64,000 nt of DNA from Hyphomonadaceae bacterium TMED5 (lineage in GTDB: Bacteria; Pseudomonadota; Alphaproteobacteria; Caulobacterales; Hyphomonadaceae), in assembly GCA_002173095.1 (NCBI GenBank), contig NHBK01000010.1:62001-126000 (forward strand), written 5' to 3'. The notes below the pieces were generated by a model. The model saw only the letters and a program-made list of their open reading frames with translations, was not told the origin of the DNA and searched no databases. The position numbers and the translations under genes were made by a program. Positions 1 through 9,504 of the stretch are shown here, in pieces (the stretch's first letter is position 1; each line of letters opens with the position of its first letter).

Positions 1-1587
1 CAGGGCGAGAAGGTTGGTCTGGCCAGCAATATTGTTGATCAGCTCCACAACTGCACCAATGTCTTCAGCTGCTTTGTCGAGGCCACGAACACGCTCAGAA
101 GATACTGTCATTTCCTGAACAGCTTCGCTGGCGATGTTTGTTGATTCATGGATCTGCTGGGTGATCTCGACGATAGACGCTGAGAGCTCTTCAGCAGCCG
201 ACGCAACCGTGCCCACATTGTAAGAGGCATTGTCAGCAGACTGAGACGCAGAGCCGGTCTGATGTGCCGCATTCTGAGCAGAGGACTTCATGACAGACGC
301 CGTGCTTTCAAGCTCGCGGGTCGCACCGGTCATCATTTGCAGCGTTTCCTGCATGGTGTTGTCGAAGTCTGAGATCAGATTCTCAATCGCTGCAGAGCGT
401 TGTGCACGAGCAGCTTCTTCGGCACGCTGAGCTTCTTCGAGACGCAGACGCTCGCGGCCATTTTCTTCGAAGACACGGAGTGTTTTAGCCATCTGACCGA
501 TTTCGTCAGCGCCGTCTGTGCCCCGCATGTCGACATCGAATTCACCATCAGCCAGCTGCGCCATAGCCACGTTCAGCTTGGTCAGACGACGGGAGATGCC
601 GCGTTCAACATAGAAGTATCCGATTGCACCAGCACCAGCCAGAGAGAGAAGCGCGATCAGCCCTAGGAAGATGGACGCAACAACGCTTGTCGCAGCTGCA
701 TTGGACGAGCTGTCATTTGCAGACGCCTGCAGGTCATCGGCGAGGCCCTGCGCTGCAGTTTGCAGAGCGACAGCAGCAACGCTTGCTTCTTCAGCGATAG
801 AAGAGGCACGGTTTGCCTGCTCCAGCGCATTCACACGCAGAGCCGGAACACCTTGCTCACCTTCGGCAAGCTCAGTCAGTGTCATAACAGAGTTACGCAG
901 CTCACCCGTTACAGCACCGCCAAGAATGGCGACGTTCACGACCATTTCGTCGACCTGGTCGAGCATAAAATCTTCAAGTTCAGTTACAGCTTCCGGAGTA
1001 TCCAACAGGCTCGCCTCAGCAAACAACGAATTGAGCTGGTTCGCAGACAGCGAAATACGCAGGAAGGTTTCAATGTCCGCTTCGTCAGCAGTGTCGAGCT
1101 GCGCTTCAACCGCGCTCACAACATCACCGCGATAGCTCTGTGCCTGGCGCAGAACTCCATCAAGGGCCAGTTCAGTTTGAAGGCGACCCTCAACCATCTG
1201 ACCGAGTGAGGCCACAACGATAGACATTTCAGTATAGGCGTCTTCAACGGCTTCAACATTTACATCTTCAGAATTTCGAAGCGCGTTCAGATCTTCCCGA
1301 ATATTGACCAGCATATCAGTGATATATGTCTGGTGGTCTACCCGGCTTTCTTCTGTCCGGACAACGGCAAGGTTTTCCGTTTCAGACGTCAGCACCTGCG
1401 CATTACGCGCAAGCTCGGCAGAACGAGACAGCATTGGCAGCGTCTCATTTGCAACTGTTTTCAGGGAGTTGCTGGAAGAGCTGAGAGCCATGACGCTCAC
1501 GATTGAAACGATCAGCACGACTGCGCCGGCAAGACCGAATGCCGCCGGTAGACGGAAGCGTATCAGCTGAAAATTAAACTTTGCCAT
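1..1587 (-). CDS. Methyl-accepting chemotaxis protein, C-terminus cut by window edge
   Basis: Inner-membrane chemoreceptor that passes ligand signals to CheA/CheW. The 529 visible codons show an N-terminal membrane segment (about residues 15-38), a long helical periplasmic region rich in A, E, L and S, a second membrane segment (about 300-325), a HAMP region containing ADGEFDVDMRG and DEIGQM, and the start of the cytoplasmic helical hairpin. The frame leaves the window within the conserved tip, after [11 protein letters not shown], so the return helix and any CheR tether are missing. The start at 1587 is preceded by AGAGAGAA. The helical periplasmic region differs from the globular one predicted for the second receptor at 5780. 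The ligand is unknown. Confidence 0.93.
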   Translation of the reverse strand, partial: MAKFNFQLIRFRLPAAFGLAGAVVLIVSIVSVMALSSSSNSLKTVANETLPMLSRSAELARNAQVLTSETENLAVVRTEESRVDHQTYITDMLVNIREDLNALRNSEDVNVEAVEDAYTEMSIVVASLGQMVEGRLQTELALDGVLRQAQSYRGDVVSAVEAQLDTADEADIETFLRISLSANQLNSLFAEASLLDTPEAVTELEDFMLDQVDEMVVNVAILGGAVTGELRNSVMTLTELAEGEQGVPALRVNALEQANRASSIAEEASVAAVALQTAAQGLADDLQASANDSSSNAAATSVVASIFLGLIALLSLAGAGAIGYFYVERGISRRLTKLNVAMAQLADGEFDVDMRGTDGADEIGQMAKTLRVFEENGRERLRLEEAQRAEEAARAQRSAAIENLISDFDNTMQETLQMMTGATRELESTASVMKSSAQNAAHQTGSASQSADNASYNVGTVASAAEELSASIVEITQQIHESTNIASEAVQEMTVSSERVRGLDKAAEDIGAVVELINNIAGQTNLLAL

Positions 1588-1710
1588 TTCTCTCTCTTCG
1601 CCCCTAAAACTTATCCCAACACGGCCGGTCCGATAAACGCCGGACAGGCTGCCCCGTGTATGTGAGCAGACGCCGTGCGCCTGCCCTTACATTGTGTGTT
1701 ACGCAAGAAA

Positions 1711-1726
1711 GGGCCCAATCGGGCCC
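1711..1726 (-). terminator. Terminator of the TonB-domain gene
   Basis: GGGCCC/GGGCCC arms with a 4-nt loop lie 7 bases past the stop codon of the minus-strand gene and are followed by TTTCTT on that strand. Confidence 0.6.
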
Positions 1727-1733
1727 TGTCAGA

Positions 1734-2054
1734 TCAGAGTTGGAATGCGATTGTAACTTCGCCGCGACCAGCGTTGTTTTCTTCGAATTCCCACTGCTCA
1801 ACTGCTTCGATAGCCGCGCTATCGAATACGCCAGGCATAGAAGCGCCAACAACTTCAACGCTTTCAATACGACCGGACGCGTTCACTTCGAATGCGAGGT
1901 CAACCGTACCTTCAAGGCTACGGCGTTCTGCACCACGCGGGTATTCCGGAGCGACTTGTTTCGTTACAACTGGTCCTGCAAAAGCCGGAGCAGCACCAGC
2001 GCCAATCAGGGTCATTGCAGTCGCAGCTGCCATCAGAGCATGCTTCAGCGTCAT
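1734..2054 (-). CDS. Secreted TonB C-terminal domain protein
   Basis: 106-residue protein with a signal peptide (about residues 1-26, ending AAPAFA) followed only by a TonB C-terminal domain. Visible features are the entry motif PEYPRGAERRSLEG, the strand VDLAFEVNASGRI and a final helix/strand with AAIEAVEQWEFE. The proline-rich spanning region and N-terminal membrane anchor of a true TonB are absent, so it cannot by itself couple inner-membrane energy to outer-membrane receptors. In alphaproteobacteria such free domains are common; a role as a periplasmic accessory is inference. It stands alone between a chemoreceptor and a mechanosensitive channel, with its own terminator. Confidence 0.85.
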   Translation of the reverse strand: MTLKHALMAAATAMTLIGAGAAPAFAGPVVTKQVAPEYPRGAERRSLEGTVDLAFEVNASGRIESVEVVGASMPGVFDSAAIEAVEQWEFEENNAGRGEVTIAFQL

Positions 2055-2319
2055 TTGGGTTTTCCCTCTATTTTCTTTTCACACCATCTCAAGGCCGACC
2101 TTACTTTCTGAAACAGTCAGCCTTGATGAGAAGACGCTATCACTAGCCCGTGAAACCTAGGTTAACATTGACGTGAAGTTTATTTAGATTGCATTCAATT
2201 TGTCTTTGCGAGTGAAAATCTGGACTTTTAAACAAGATACCAGAAGCACCGAAATCAATGATATGGAAACAAATCAAAGTATTCGGAAAAGTCGCCCAAG
2301 ACTAAAGCGTTACTAACCT
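2055..2319. other. AT-rich intergenic region
   Basis: 265 bases between the TonB-domain gene and the MscS-type gene. It presumably holds the minus-strand promoter of the TonB-domain gene. I see no convincing coding frame or strong hairpin. Confidence 0.4.
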
Positions 2320-4677
2320 CTAAACCCGACCGTCGGCATCAGGTTTTCTGAACATGTCCACTAGTTCTGTGTCAGCGTCACGAATGTGAAGATCTCTCTG
2401 AGGGAAAGGAATCTCTACATCTTCGTCTCTGAATAGTTTGAAGATCGCGACTCGGATCTGCGTTCGCGTGATCAGGCTTCGGCTTATATCTGCAATATAA
2501 ACGCGAAGTTCAAAGTCCAGAGAGCTATCGCCAAAGCCTGTGAACAGGATTTGAGGCTCTGGAACTTCAAGAACTTCATCGAGCATGGATGGAATGCGCG
2601 ACAGAAGTTCGAGAATTCGTTGCGGGTCTTCCTTATAGGCCACACCCACCGGCACACTTACGCGGCCAAGACGGTTTTTATGCGTCCAGTTCGTCACGCT
2701 ATTGGCAATGAGCTCAGAGTTCGGAACCAGGATTGAGGATCGATCAAACGTCTCGATTTCAGTCGAGCGGACAGAGATCTTCTTTACAATGCCCTCGCCG
2801 GAGCTCGTCACCACCCAGTCGCCCACTTTGATCGGGCGCTCAAACAGGAGAATGAGACCGGAGACAAAATTGTTCACAATACTCTGCAGGCCGAAACCGA
2901 TACCTACAGAGAGCGCGCCTGCAATAATGGCGAGATTTGACAGATCAAAGCCCAGCAGGCTGACGCCCGTCATGAAGGCAATTACCAGTCCGACATAACC
3001 GATCAGTGTTTTGAGCGACGCCTGAATGCCCTGATCAACACGAAGACGCGATAGCACGCGTCTTTCTGCCGTGCGCTGTAATAGCCGCGTTATGGCGATC
3101 AGCACAAAGAAGGAGAGGACAGCGATACCAATCTGGATGAACGAGATTTTGACCGAACCAATTGAAAAGCCTGTCGCCGCCGCGACCATAATCCGCTCAA
3201 CAAGTTCCAGCTCCAGTCCGGATAAAAGAAGAAGGACCGGAATAATCGCAACCAGCATGAAGGCATCGACAAGAAATCCGACCCAGAAATCCATAAGGTC
3301 TGATCCGTCAGCCGCTGGCATACGCGCCCGCAATAGTCGATTGGTCAGAAAGCGCGCCAATTGTTTGATGGCTTCGCGTACAATTAGGCCGAACAGCAAT
3401 GCACCGCCAATGAGTGCAACGCGGGTCGCCATGAATTTGGCCAGCACAGCATAACCGAACAGAGCACCCAGAATGCTCAACGCACCAACAAGAACGACAA
3501 TCCCGCGGATCGGACGGGGAACATAAAAGTCAACTATGGTGTGGTTTTCTGCATCCGAAGGCGCACTATGACGGCGCCAGACATAACAGATCGATATTGT
3601 CAGCACTGACAGCAGAATGGCGACCAGACCGCTCTCAACGACTTTCAGTGTCTCAAGGCCCGCCAGAAGATTCACTTCAGCACTATAGAAATGGTCCAGC
3701 GCCAGAAGCCCGGCGATGCTCAGGATTAGAACACGCAATACGGCCGAACGCCCCTGATGAGTCATTTGAAATGGCAGGACCGGTGTGGAGGTCGACAGGA
3801 AGACGGTGACCGCCGCTTCAGTGATCAGAAAAGCACAGGGCGTGATCCACAAAGACGCATTTGGAATGTGGAATAACGGCGAATTCAGCTCCAGCAACTG
3901 CACCGCATGATAAAGCGCAAACATGGCCAGCAGAGATGGCAAGGCGCGAATACCGGTCTGCGCGAAACCGACCACAACACCCAATGAAGAGTCATGCCCG
4001 GCTCGCCCTATCGGGGCTACGACATTGCGAAGCAGCCAGAGCCGGATGGGTACTGCCATGCCGACAGCGACCAGCAATGCACCGACCAGTTTCAAGGCCG
4101 TGATCGCGGAAAAGGATTCTGCAGCCTCCACCTGAACAATCAGACGATCATCATCGTCCAGCGACGCATAGCCTGCGCCCAGTTCATTCCATGCAGCCAC
4201 CCATGTCGACGGCATCGCGACCATATCGCTGCGTACAGAGATGTCAGAATAGAAACGCTGGCGGCGCAAATCGGCGATTTCGCCCTCCAGACGGCTGATC
4301 TCTGATAAGTTGTGGGCCGTACGGCTCAGCGCTTCATTCAGTTGCTCGACTTCCGTTGTGAGGCTGTCACGCTGGCGGGAAACGCTGGAGCTTTCACCTT
4401 CAACTTCAACGCCCAGACGGGAAAGCTGGTCTTCTCTCTCAGCAAGCAACGTCTGAAGCTCGCCCTCCAGAGTAATGACACTTTCGCGCATACTGATCAG
4501 GTCAGAACGAAGCGCAGCCAGGTCGGGAGATGACGATGCGAGTTCAGCAGCGCGTTGGGAAATCTGGCGTGTCAGCGTTGACGCCTCAGACCGCAAAGCG
4601 TCTGTCTGCGCCTGCGCCAGCGAGCCGCTCATCAGCGCAATCAAGATCAGGATAAGAGCCGAAAATCTTGCGAACAT
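2320..4677 (-). CDS. Large MscS-family mechanosensitive channel
   Basis: 785-residue inner-membrane channel expected to open on membrane tension during hypo-osmotic shock. It begins with a signal peptide (ends SLAQAQ), then a periplasmic coiled-coil region (about 25-160, heptad-rich), several membrane helices, and a C-terminal MscS core from about residue 570. The pore helix carries ALSVGIGFGLQ, followed by NNFVSGLILLFERPI and the beta domain opening KVGDWV. This plan matches the long MscK/YbdG-like or DUF3772-containing channels rather than short MscS (about 290 residues). A GTG 18 bases upstream is in frame, but ATG at 4677 is preceded by GAAGAAGAG and directly precedes the signal peptide, so it is chosen. 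Confidence 0.9.
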   Translation of the reverse strand: MFARFSALILILIALMSGSLAQAQTDALRSEASTLTRQISQRAAELASSSPDLAALRSDLISMRESVITLEGELQTLLAEREDQLSRLGVEVEGESSSVSRQRDSLTTEVEQLNEALSRTAHNLSEISRLEGEIADLRRQRFYSDISVRSDMVAMPSTWVAAWNELGAGYASLDDDDRLIVQVEAAESFSAITALKLVGALLVAVGMAVPIRLWLLRNVVAPIGRAGHDSSLGVVVGFAQTGIRALPSLLAMFALYHAVQLLELNSPLFHIPNASLWITPCAFLITEAAVTVFLSTSTPVLPFQMTHQGRSAVLRVLILSIAGLLALDHFYSAEVNLLAGLETLKVVESGLVAILLSVLTISICYVWRRHSAPSDAENHTIVDFYVPRPIRGIVVLVGALSILGALFGYAVLAKFMATRVALIGGALLFGLIVREAIKQLARFLTNRLLRARMPAADGSDLMDFWVGFLVDAFMLVAIIPVLLLLSGLELELVERIMVAAATGFSIGSVKISFIQIGIAVLSFFVLIAITRLLQRTAERRVLSRLRVDQGIQASLKTLIGYVGLVIAFMTGVSLLGFDLSNLAIIAGALSVGIGFGLQSIVNNFVSGLILLFERPIKVGDWVVTSSGEGIVKKISVRSTEIETFDRSSILVPNSELIANSVTNWTHKNRLGRVSVPVGVAYKEDPQRILELLSRIPSMLDEVLEVPEPQILFTGFGDSSLDFELRVYIADISRSLITRTQIRVAIFKLFRDEDVEIPFPQRDLHIRDADTELVDMFRKPDADGRV

Positions 4678-4793
4678 GTTCTCTTCTTCCAACACACAAC
4701 TCAGCTACGACCGCTCATATTCGTTTTTTGCTCCCCTTGGAAGCGAAGTTCGGCTGCGGCCAGCGGGACCATTGCGCAAGGATTCTCCGAAAA

Positions 4794-4824
4794 GCGTGAA
4801 AATGAAGTAATTTCCTCTTCACGC
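4794..4824. repeat. Inverted repeat upstream of the 6S-like RNA
   Basis: GCGTGAA (4794-4800) and TTCACGC (4818-4824) form a perfect 7-bp inverted repeat with a 17-nt gap between the MscS gene start and the 6S-like RNA. It could be a protein-binding site or a stem in an unmapped leader. Confidence 0.35.
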
Positions 4825-4869
4825 AGCCATGGTGACACCTTATTTTAGGGTCAGGCGGCTGCGGCGTGC

Positions 4870-5025
4870 GTGCAGGGCTTTATTCCGGCGACCTTACATT
4901 CACGTCAGGGAACTGGCAGAACTGCCTGGATCGTGGTCCAGGTAACCGGTGCCCACCTAGCTTGCTGGGTCGACGGGAACAAACATACTGCACGGCGCAC
5001 GCGGTTGCCCTTCCGGTAACCCTCA
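4870..5025 (+). ncRNA. ssrS: 6S RNA candidate
   Basis: This is a GC-rich non-coding stretch directly upstream of 5-formyltetrahydrofolate cyclo-ligase, the classic position of 6S RNA, which binds housekeeping RNA polymerase. Distant pairing is visible: AGGG (4874-4877) with CCCT (5020-5023), and CCGG (4885-4888) with CCGG (5013-5016). Internal hairpins are CCTGGA/TCCAGG and ACCTAG/CTGGGT. This gives a long imperfect rod of about 150 nt, the usual 6S size. The ends are approximate. The call rests on synteny plus folding by eye, not on a covariance model. Confidence 0.68.
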
Positions 5026-5041
5026 AAGAGAAGAGACGGGT

Positions 5042-5623
5042 ATGGCACCGGACAAAACCGCACTTCGAAAGACAGCTCGCGAGCTTCGCAAGTCTCTACA
5101 CGAGCAAATGCCGGAAGCATCCGAACAGATTGCCGCAAACTTTCCGGAAAAACTGCTGTCACGCTTCGGCCCGGTGGTTGCTGGCTATATCGCCATTGGA
5201 AGCGAAATTGATCCTGCGCCCTTGCTGAACCGTCTCTCTGATATGGGCGCCGATATCGCACTGCCTCGGGTTGAGAGCGAAACGGAAATGACCTTTCGCT
5301 TCAGTGGCGCACATGCCCCACTTGAACAGGGCCCATTCGGCCTGACCCAACCAGATATCGATGCACCAAAAGCTCACCCGACACTCGTGATAACGCCATT
5401 GCTCGGATTTGATGCCGCCGGGAACCGTCTGGGATACGGCAAGGGCCATTATGACCGTGCTCTGGAACGTATTCGCAAACAGGGACGCGCCTTTGTCTGC
5501 GGCATCGCCTATTCCGGACAGCAGCTCCCTTTCATCCCGGCTGAACCGACCGATATCCCACTGGACTGGGTGGTCACGGAAAAGGGCTCTATCCCGCTTT
5601 TCCTGAGCCGGGCTCGCGGTTGA
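5042..5623 (+). CDS. 5-formyltetrahydrofolate cyclo-ligase
   Basis: Cytoplasmic enzyme (193 residues, normal length) that converts 5-formyl-THF to 5,10-methenyl-THF with ATP, returning stored folate to one-carbon metabolism. Family signs are the basic N-terminus (KTALRKTARELRKSL), the GYIAIGSEID strand and the nucleotide-binding segment GNRLGYGKGHYDRAL, with DWVVTE near the end. ATG at 5042 has AAGAGAAG upstream. It follows the 6S-like RNA, and the two may share a transcript as they do in many proteobacteria (established for other species, inferred here). Confidence 0.95.
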   Translation: MAPDKTALRKTARELRKSLHEQMPEASEQIAANFPEKLLSRFGPVVAGYIAIGSEIDPAPLLNRLSDMGADIALPRVESETEMTFRFSGAHAPLEQGPFGLTQPDIDAPKAHPTLVITPLLGFDAAGNRLGYGKGHYDRALERIRKQGRAFVCGIAYSGQQLPFIPAEPTDIPLDWVVTEKGSIPLFLSRARG

Positions 5624-5779
5624 ATGTATACTGAATTTCTATTTAAGTACACATAACTATACTAAACACGATCACTTTAAATTTTGATCTATATACAATA
5701 ATTCATCGATGATATTTACAGTTTCGAAAAGACAGCAAAGTAAACGCCTCCCCAATCATTCTTCATTGGGATACGCGAT

Positions 5780-7942
5780 ATGCTTAGTCGGATTTCGATT
5801 ACCTATAAAATGCTCGCACTTGTGATTGGCGCGATCATAATAACAGCTACCGCACTTGGCGTGATCGTGATGCGAACCGCCTCATCTTCCATTATCGAGC
5901 TAGAAGAATCCAAAATCGAAGGTCTCGCGCAAGCAAATGCTACTGCGCTGGAAGACTATCTTTCCTCAATTCAGCAGGATCTCGATACAGTCGCTGACAA
6001 CCCTTATACGCTGGAAGCCCTTCGCGATTTCGAAGCCGGTTGGAACGACCTTGGCGCAAACCAGAGGGCAATGCTGCAGGACCTTTATATCACGTCCAAC
6101 CCAAACCCGCTCGGTGAGAAACATTTGCTGACCGCCGCAAGCGATGGCTCCACCTATTCATCGGCTCACGCCGAACACCATCCCTGGTTCCGCAACTTCC
6201 TGGAAGCACGCGGTTATTATGATATTTTTCTTTTCAACACCGATGGGGATCTCGTCTACACGGTGTTCAAGGAACTCGATTACGCGACGAACCTGCGCAC
6301 CGGCGAATGGTCGAGCAGCGACCTCGGCAATGCCTTCCGCGCAGCAGCCGACGACCTTTCCGGCGGCGAGCACGCCTTCTTCGATTTCCAGGCCTACGCA
6401 CCAAGCCATGGCGCGCCTGCGAGCTTTATCTCCCGCGCCATTCTGGATGAAAACGGCAATCAGGCGGGCGTACTCGTTTTCCAGATGCCAATCGACCAGC
6501 TGAACCAGATCATGGGCTCGACTGCAGGCCTCGGCGAAACCGGCGAGTCCTTCCTTATTGGTCAGGACGGGTATTTGCGCACTGACGCGCCGCACGCTGG
6601 TGAATCAACCATCCTCTCCCGACGCGTTGACCCTCAGCCTATCGCAACGGCCAGCCTCTCTGGCGAAGTATTTACTGGCGAGAACTATAGCGGACACACG
6701 GTCATCACCGCTGCAGTTCCTGTCAATTTCGAAGGCACACAATGGTATGCCGTAACGGAAATCGACGAAGCCGAAATGCTCACTCCGGTGGCTACGTTCC
6801 GAAATGAAATCCTCATCGTCGCTGCCGCGCTGGTCGTGATACTGGGCGCGGTTGGTGCCTTCTTCAGCCGGGCGCTCTCTCAGCCAATTTCCAAAATTGC
6901 TCGCGTCACCTCGACCATTGCCGATGGCAATCTTGAAACGGTTATCCCTTTCCAGACACGCGGTGATGAAATCGGCCCTCTGGCGCGCTCACTTGAGAAA
7001 TTTCGTCAGGCTATGGTGTCGTCTGAAGAGATGGCGCGCGAACAACAAGCCCGCGCAGAAGCCGACAAAGTCGAGGCACAGCGCCGCGCGGCCATTGGCG
7101 AGCAACTCGCCCAGCGTGCACGCAGCTTTGACCAGATTGTCAGCCGCGCGCTCGCCGAGTTCACAAAAGCTGCGGAAAACCTCGAGGATAACGCCACCTC
7201 CATGTCTGCCATCGCAGAAGAAACTGCCAGCCAGTCTCAGGGCATTACGTCTGCGTCTCAGAATGCATCTGCCAACGTTCAGAACGTTGCGGCAGCCACC
7301 GAAGAGATGACGATGTCTGTCGCTGAAATCCAGAGCAAAATGGAACATGCACGTGGCGCAACTGGCAATGCGGTTCAAAAAGCAGAAATCATGCGTGAGC
7401 GTGTTTCTGGTCTTGAATCTGCGGCGAACGCCATCTCTGACGTGATCGGCCTCATTACCGATATTGCCGGTCAGACTAACCTTCTCGCCCTTAACGCGAC
7501 CATTGAGGCGGCCCGTGCAGGTGAGGCAGGCAAAGGCTTTGCGGTTGTTGCAAGCGAAGTGAAAGAGCTGGCCACACAAACGTCTAAAGCAACCGAAGAC
7601 ATTTCCCGTCAGGTCACCGCCATTCAGGAAACCACAAGCGCGTCTGCCGAAGGCATTCGTGACATCCTGGCGGTCATTACTGAACTGGAAGAGGCCTCTT
7701 CTCAGATCTCTGTGGCGATCGAAGAACAGAATGCCGCCACCATGCAGATCTCCGAGAGCATTCAGCATGCGGCTGGCAGCGTGGCTGAAGTGGACAATAA
7801 CATTCACGGCGTAAATGACGCCGCGCAGGAAGCTGGCATGACAGCCACTCGCATGCGTGATGCGTCTCGTCTTCTGAATGATCAGTCCAATGTTCTGAAA
7901 GAAGAAGTGCTGAGCTTCCTGAACGACGTACGCGTCGCATAG
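5780..7942 (+). CDS. Methyl-accepting chemotaxis protein with globular periplasmic sensor
   Basis: 720-residue chemoreceptor. It has a membrane helix at about 10-31, a large periplasmic domain (32-345) with the pattern of a double Cache sensor ([30 protein letters not shown] is its core and is cited here only in part), a second membrane helix (about 347-368), HAMP with [10 protein letters not shown] and DEIGPLA, and the signalling hairpin with the tip [20 protein letters not shown]. It ends LNDVRVA, so there is no CheR-binding pentapeptide. It lies between the 5-FCL gene and the YmdB-type gene and ends in a strong terminator, so it is its own unit. The ligand is unknown; Cache domains commonly bind small metabolites. 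Confidence 0.94.
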   Translation: MLSRISITYKMLALVIGAIIITATALGVIVMRTASSSIIELEESKIEGLAQANATALEDYLSSIQQDLDTVADNPYTLEALRDFEAGWNDLGANQRAMLQDLYITSNPNPLGEKHLLTAASDGSTYSSAHAEHHPWFRNFLEARGYYDIFLFNTDGDLVYTVFKELDYATNLRTGEWSSSDLGNAFRAAADDLSGGEHAFFDFQAYAPSHGAPASFISRAILDENGNQAGVLVFQMPIDQLNQIMGSTAGLGETGESFLIGQDGYLRTDAPHAGESTILSRRVDPQPIATASLSGEVFTGENYSGHTVITAAVPVNFEGTQWYAVTEIDEAEMLTPVATFRNEILIVAAALVVILGAVGAFFSRALSQPISKIARVTSTIADGNLETVIPFQTRGDEIGPLARSLEKFRQAMVSSEEMAREQQARAEADKVEAQRRAAIGEQLAQRARSFDQIVSRALAEFTKAAENLEDNATSMSAIAEETASQSQGITSASQNASANVQNVAAATEEMTMSVAEIQSKMEHARGATGNAVQKAEIMRERVSGLESAANAISDVIGLITDIAGQTNLLALNATIEAARAGEAGKGFAVVASEVKELATQTSKATEDISRQVTAIQETTSASAEGIRDILAVITELEEASSQISVAIEEQNAATMQISESIQHAAGSVAEVDNNIHGVNDAAQEAGMTATRMRDASRLLNDQSNVLKEEVLSFLNDVRVA

Positions 7943-7965
7943 AACTCAAATAAACACCTCAGAAG

Positions 7966-8000
7966 AGAGCCGGCCTCAAAAGGGCTGGCTCTTTTTGTTT
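7966..8000 (+). terminator. Rho-independent terminator after the chemoreceptor
   Basis: AGAGCCGGCC (7966-7975) pairs with GGCTGGCTCT (7983-7992) across a 6-nt loop and is followed by TTTTTGTTT. It lies 23 bases past the stop codon. Confidence 0.88.
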
Positions 8001-8061
8001 CAGCTCCACTCTGGCTTTCAGAGCCCGTCTGGTCCATATCGCCCGGTTAAAGGAGTAATCT

Positions 8062-8880
8062 ATGCGATTGGCGTTTTTTGGTGATGTGGTGGGCAAAGCG
8101 GGCCGAAAGGCTTTGGAAGAACATCTTCCTTATCTGCGCCGTGACCTGTCGCTCGACTTTGTTGTCGTCAACGCAGAAAACTCCGCAGGCGGCTTTGGCG
8201 TCACTGAAACCATTGCGCGGGACTTGTTCGACTATGGCGCGGACTGTCTCACTCTCGGCAATCATAGCTGGGACCAGCGCGACGCCCTCACCTATATTAC
8301 GCGTGAAGATCGCCTGCTTCGCCCGTGCAATTACCCGCCGAGTGTTGAGGCTCCGGGCAAGGGCGCAAACCTTTATACACTGGCCGATGGTCGCCGTGTG
8401 GCTGTGATCTCTGTGCTGGGTCGCCTGTATATGGACTCGCTGGATGACCCGTTTCAGGCGGTTGAGCGCGAACTTAACGCGCTGCCATTGGGCATGGTCG
8501 CCGACGCCGTAATCGTGGATGTACACGCCGAAGCGACATCTGAAAAAATGGCGATGGGCCATTTCTGTGATGGCCGCGCGAGCCTCGTTGTCGGCACCCA
8601 TACGCACATTCCGACAGCCGATGCGCAAATTCTTCCGGGCGGCACGGCCTATCAGACAGATGCTGGCATGTGTGGCGATTACGACAGCGTTATCGGCATG
8701 AAAAAAGATGGCTCGGTCAAACGTTTTGCAACCCGTCTTCCGACCGAGCGCATGGGCCCTGCTGAAGGCCCGGGCACAGCATGTGGCGTGATGATCGAAA
8801 CGGATGACAAAACAGGCCTCGCTGTGCGCGTCGACCCGATCCGCGTTGGCGGACGCCTGAAGGAAATCATTCCGGAATAA
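8062..8880 (+). CDS. YmdB-type metallophosphoesterase (TIGR00282 family)
   Basis: 272-residue binuclear metallophosphoesterase. In Bacillus the YmdB family hydrolyses 2',3'-cyclic nucleotides; the substrate here is not known. Expected metal ligands are visible in order: D in FFGDVVGKAGR, E and N in NAENSAGG, N/H in LGNHSWD, H in VDVHAEATSEK, and the H pair in VGTHTHIPTAD. RBS AAAGGAG precedes ATG 8062. The gene sits near 5-FCL, from which it is separated only by the chemoreceptor unit, and upstream of yebC. Confidence 0.93.
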   Translation: MRLAFFGDVVGKAGRKALEEHLPYLRRDLSLDFVVVNAENSAGGFGVTETIARDLFDYGADCLTLGNHSWDQRDALTYITREDRLLRPCNYPPSVEAPGKGANLYTLADGRRVAVISVLGRLYMDSLDDPFQAVERELNALPLGMVADAVIVDVHAEATSEKMAMGHFCDGRASLVVGTHTHIPTADAQILPGGTAYQTDAGMCGDYDSVIGMKKDGSVKRFATRLPTERMGPAEGPGTACGVMIETDDKTGLAVRVDPIRVGGRLKEIIPE

Positions 8881-8882
8881 AA

Positions 8883-8900
8883 CGACCTCTAATCAGGTCG
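8883..8900. terminator. Bidirectional hairpin between convergent genes
   Basis: CGACCT/AGGTCG with a 6-nt loop sits between the stop codons of the YmdB-type gene (plus) and the secreted protein gene (minus). T-runs follow on both strands, the better one (TTTT) on the minus strand. Confidence 0.55.
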
Positions 8901-8906
8901 AAGTTT

Positions 8907-9332
8907 TCAGCTAGCAGAACAAAGTTCAACCGAAAGCGCGGCCATAGGCGCGTCATACGGATCATCTGTGATCGGTGAGAAGATCAACCCGTTCAGATTG
9001 GTCGTGATGATGCTGTCGGACTGCGAAGCCAGAAGCGCAAGTTTAGTATCTGTCACAGGCAGAACCGGCGAATGGTCCATCCCCAGATAGACATATTCAT
9101 TGCTGGCGCAGCGGAACATCATTTCCATAAGGGTTGCAGAACTGTCTTCACGCGTGATCAGCACAGCTGCGACCGGGTTCTCGCCAAACATGCGCTCACC
9201 TTCGAGCGCAAACAGAGAGCCACGCGGTCCCGGCGTTGTGAACTGGACCTCTTCTTCAACCAGCATTTCGGTTTCAGCCTGCGCGCTCAGCGCCATAGCG
9301 CCTGCAAGCGCTGCCAATAGAATAGTTTTCAT
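8907..9332 (-). CDS. Secreted protein of unknown function
   Basis: 141 residues with a clear signal peptide (MKTILLAALAGAMALSAQA, cleavage before ET). The mature part is acidic, with two Cys (in MMFRCASNEYVYLG and VELCSAS) that could form a disulfide. No family is recognised. The longer in-frame start lacks an RBS, whereas ATG 9332 has GGGAGA five bases upstream and begins the signal peptide. The gene converges on the YmdB-type gene and is divergent from yebC. Confidence 0.75.
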   Translation of the reverse strand: MKTILLAALAGAMALSAQAETEMLVEEEVQFTTPGPRGSLFALEGERMFGENPVAAVLITREDSSATLMEMMFRCASNEYVYLGMDHSPVLPVTDTKLALLASQSDSIITTNLNGLIFSPITDDPYDAPMAALSVELCSAS

Positions 9333-9504
9333 TTTCGTCTCCCACCACGAATAGCCCCACGCTAGCGGCTTCTGCAGTGAGTTCAAAGCTTCAATTACAG
9401 CGACCGGGAACGCTGGTTTCCCTGCCCCACTTCACCTTTACGCCCTCATGGGCTAAACGGTGCGTCTTGAAACACAGCTTTCCCAGAATCCGGTAGGAGT
9501 ATTC

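Noticed and set aside
6989-7807. 272-codon open frame antisense to the chemoreceptor
   Set aside because: Shadow frame through the highly biased signalling hairpin.
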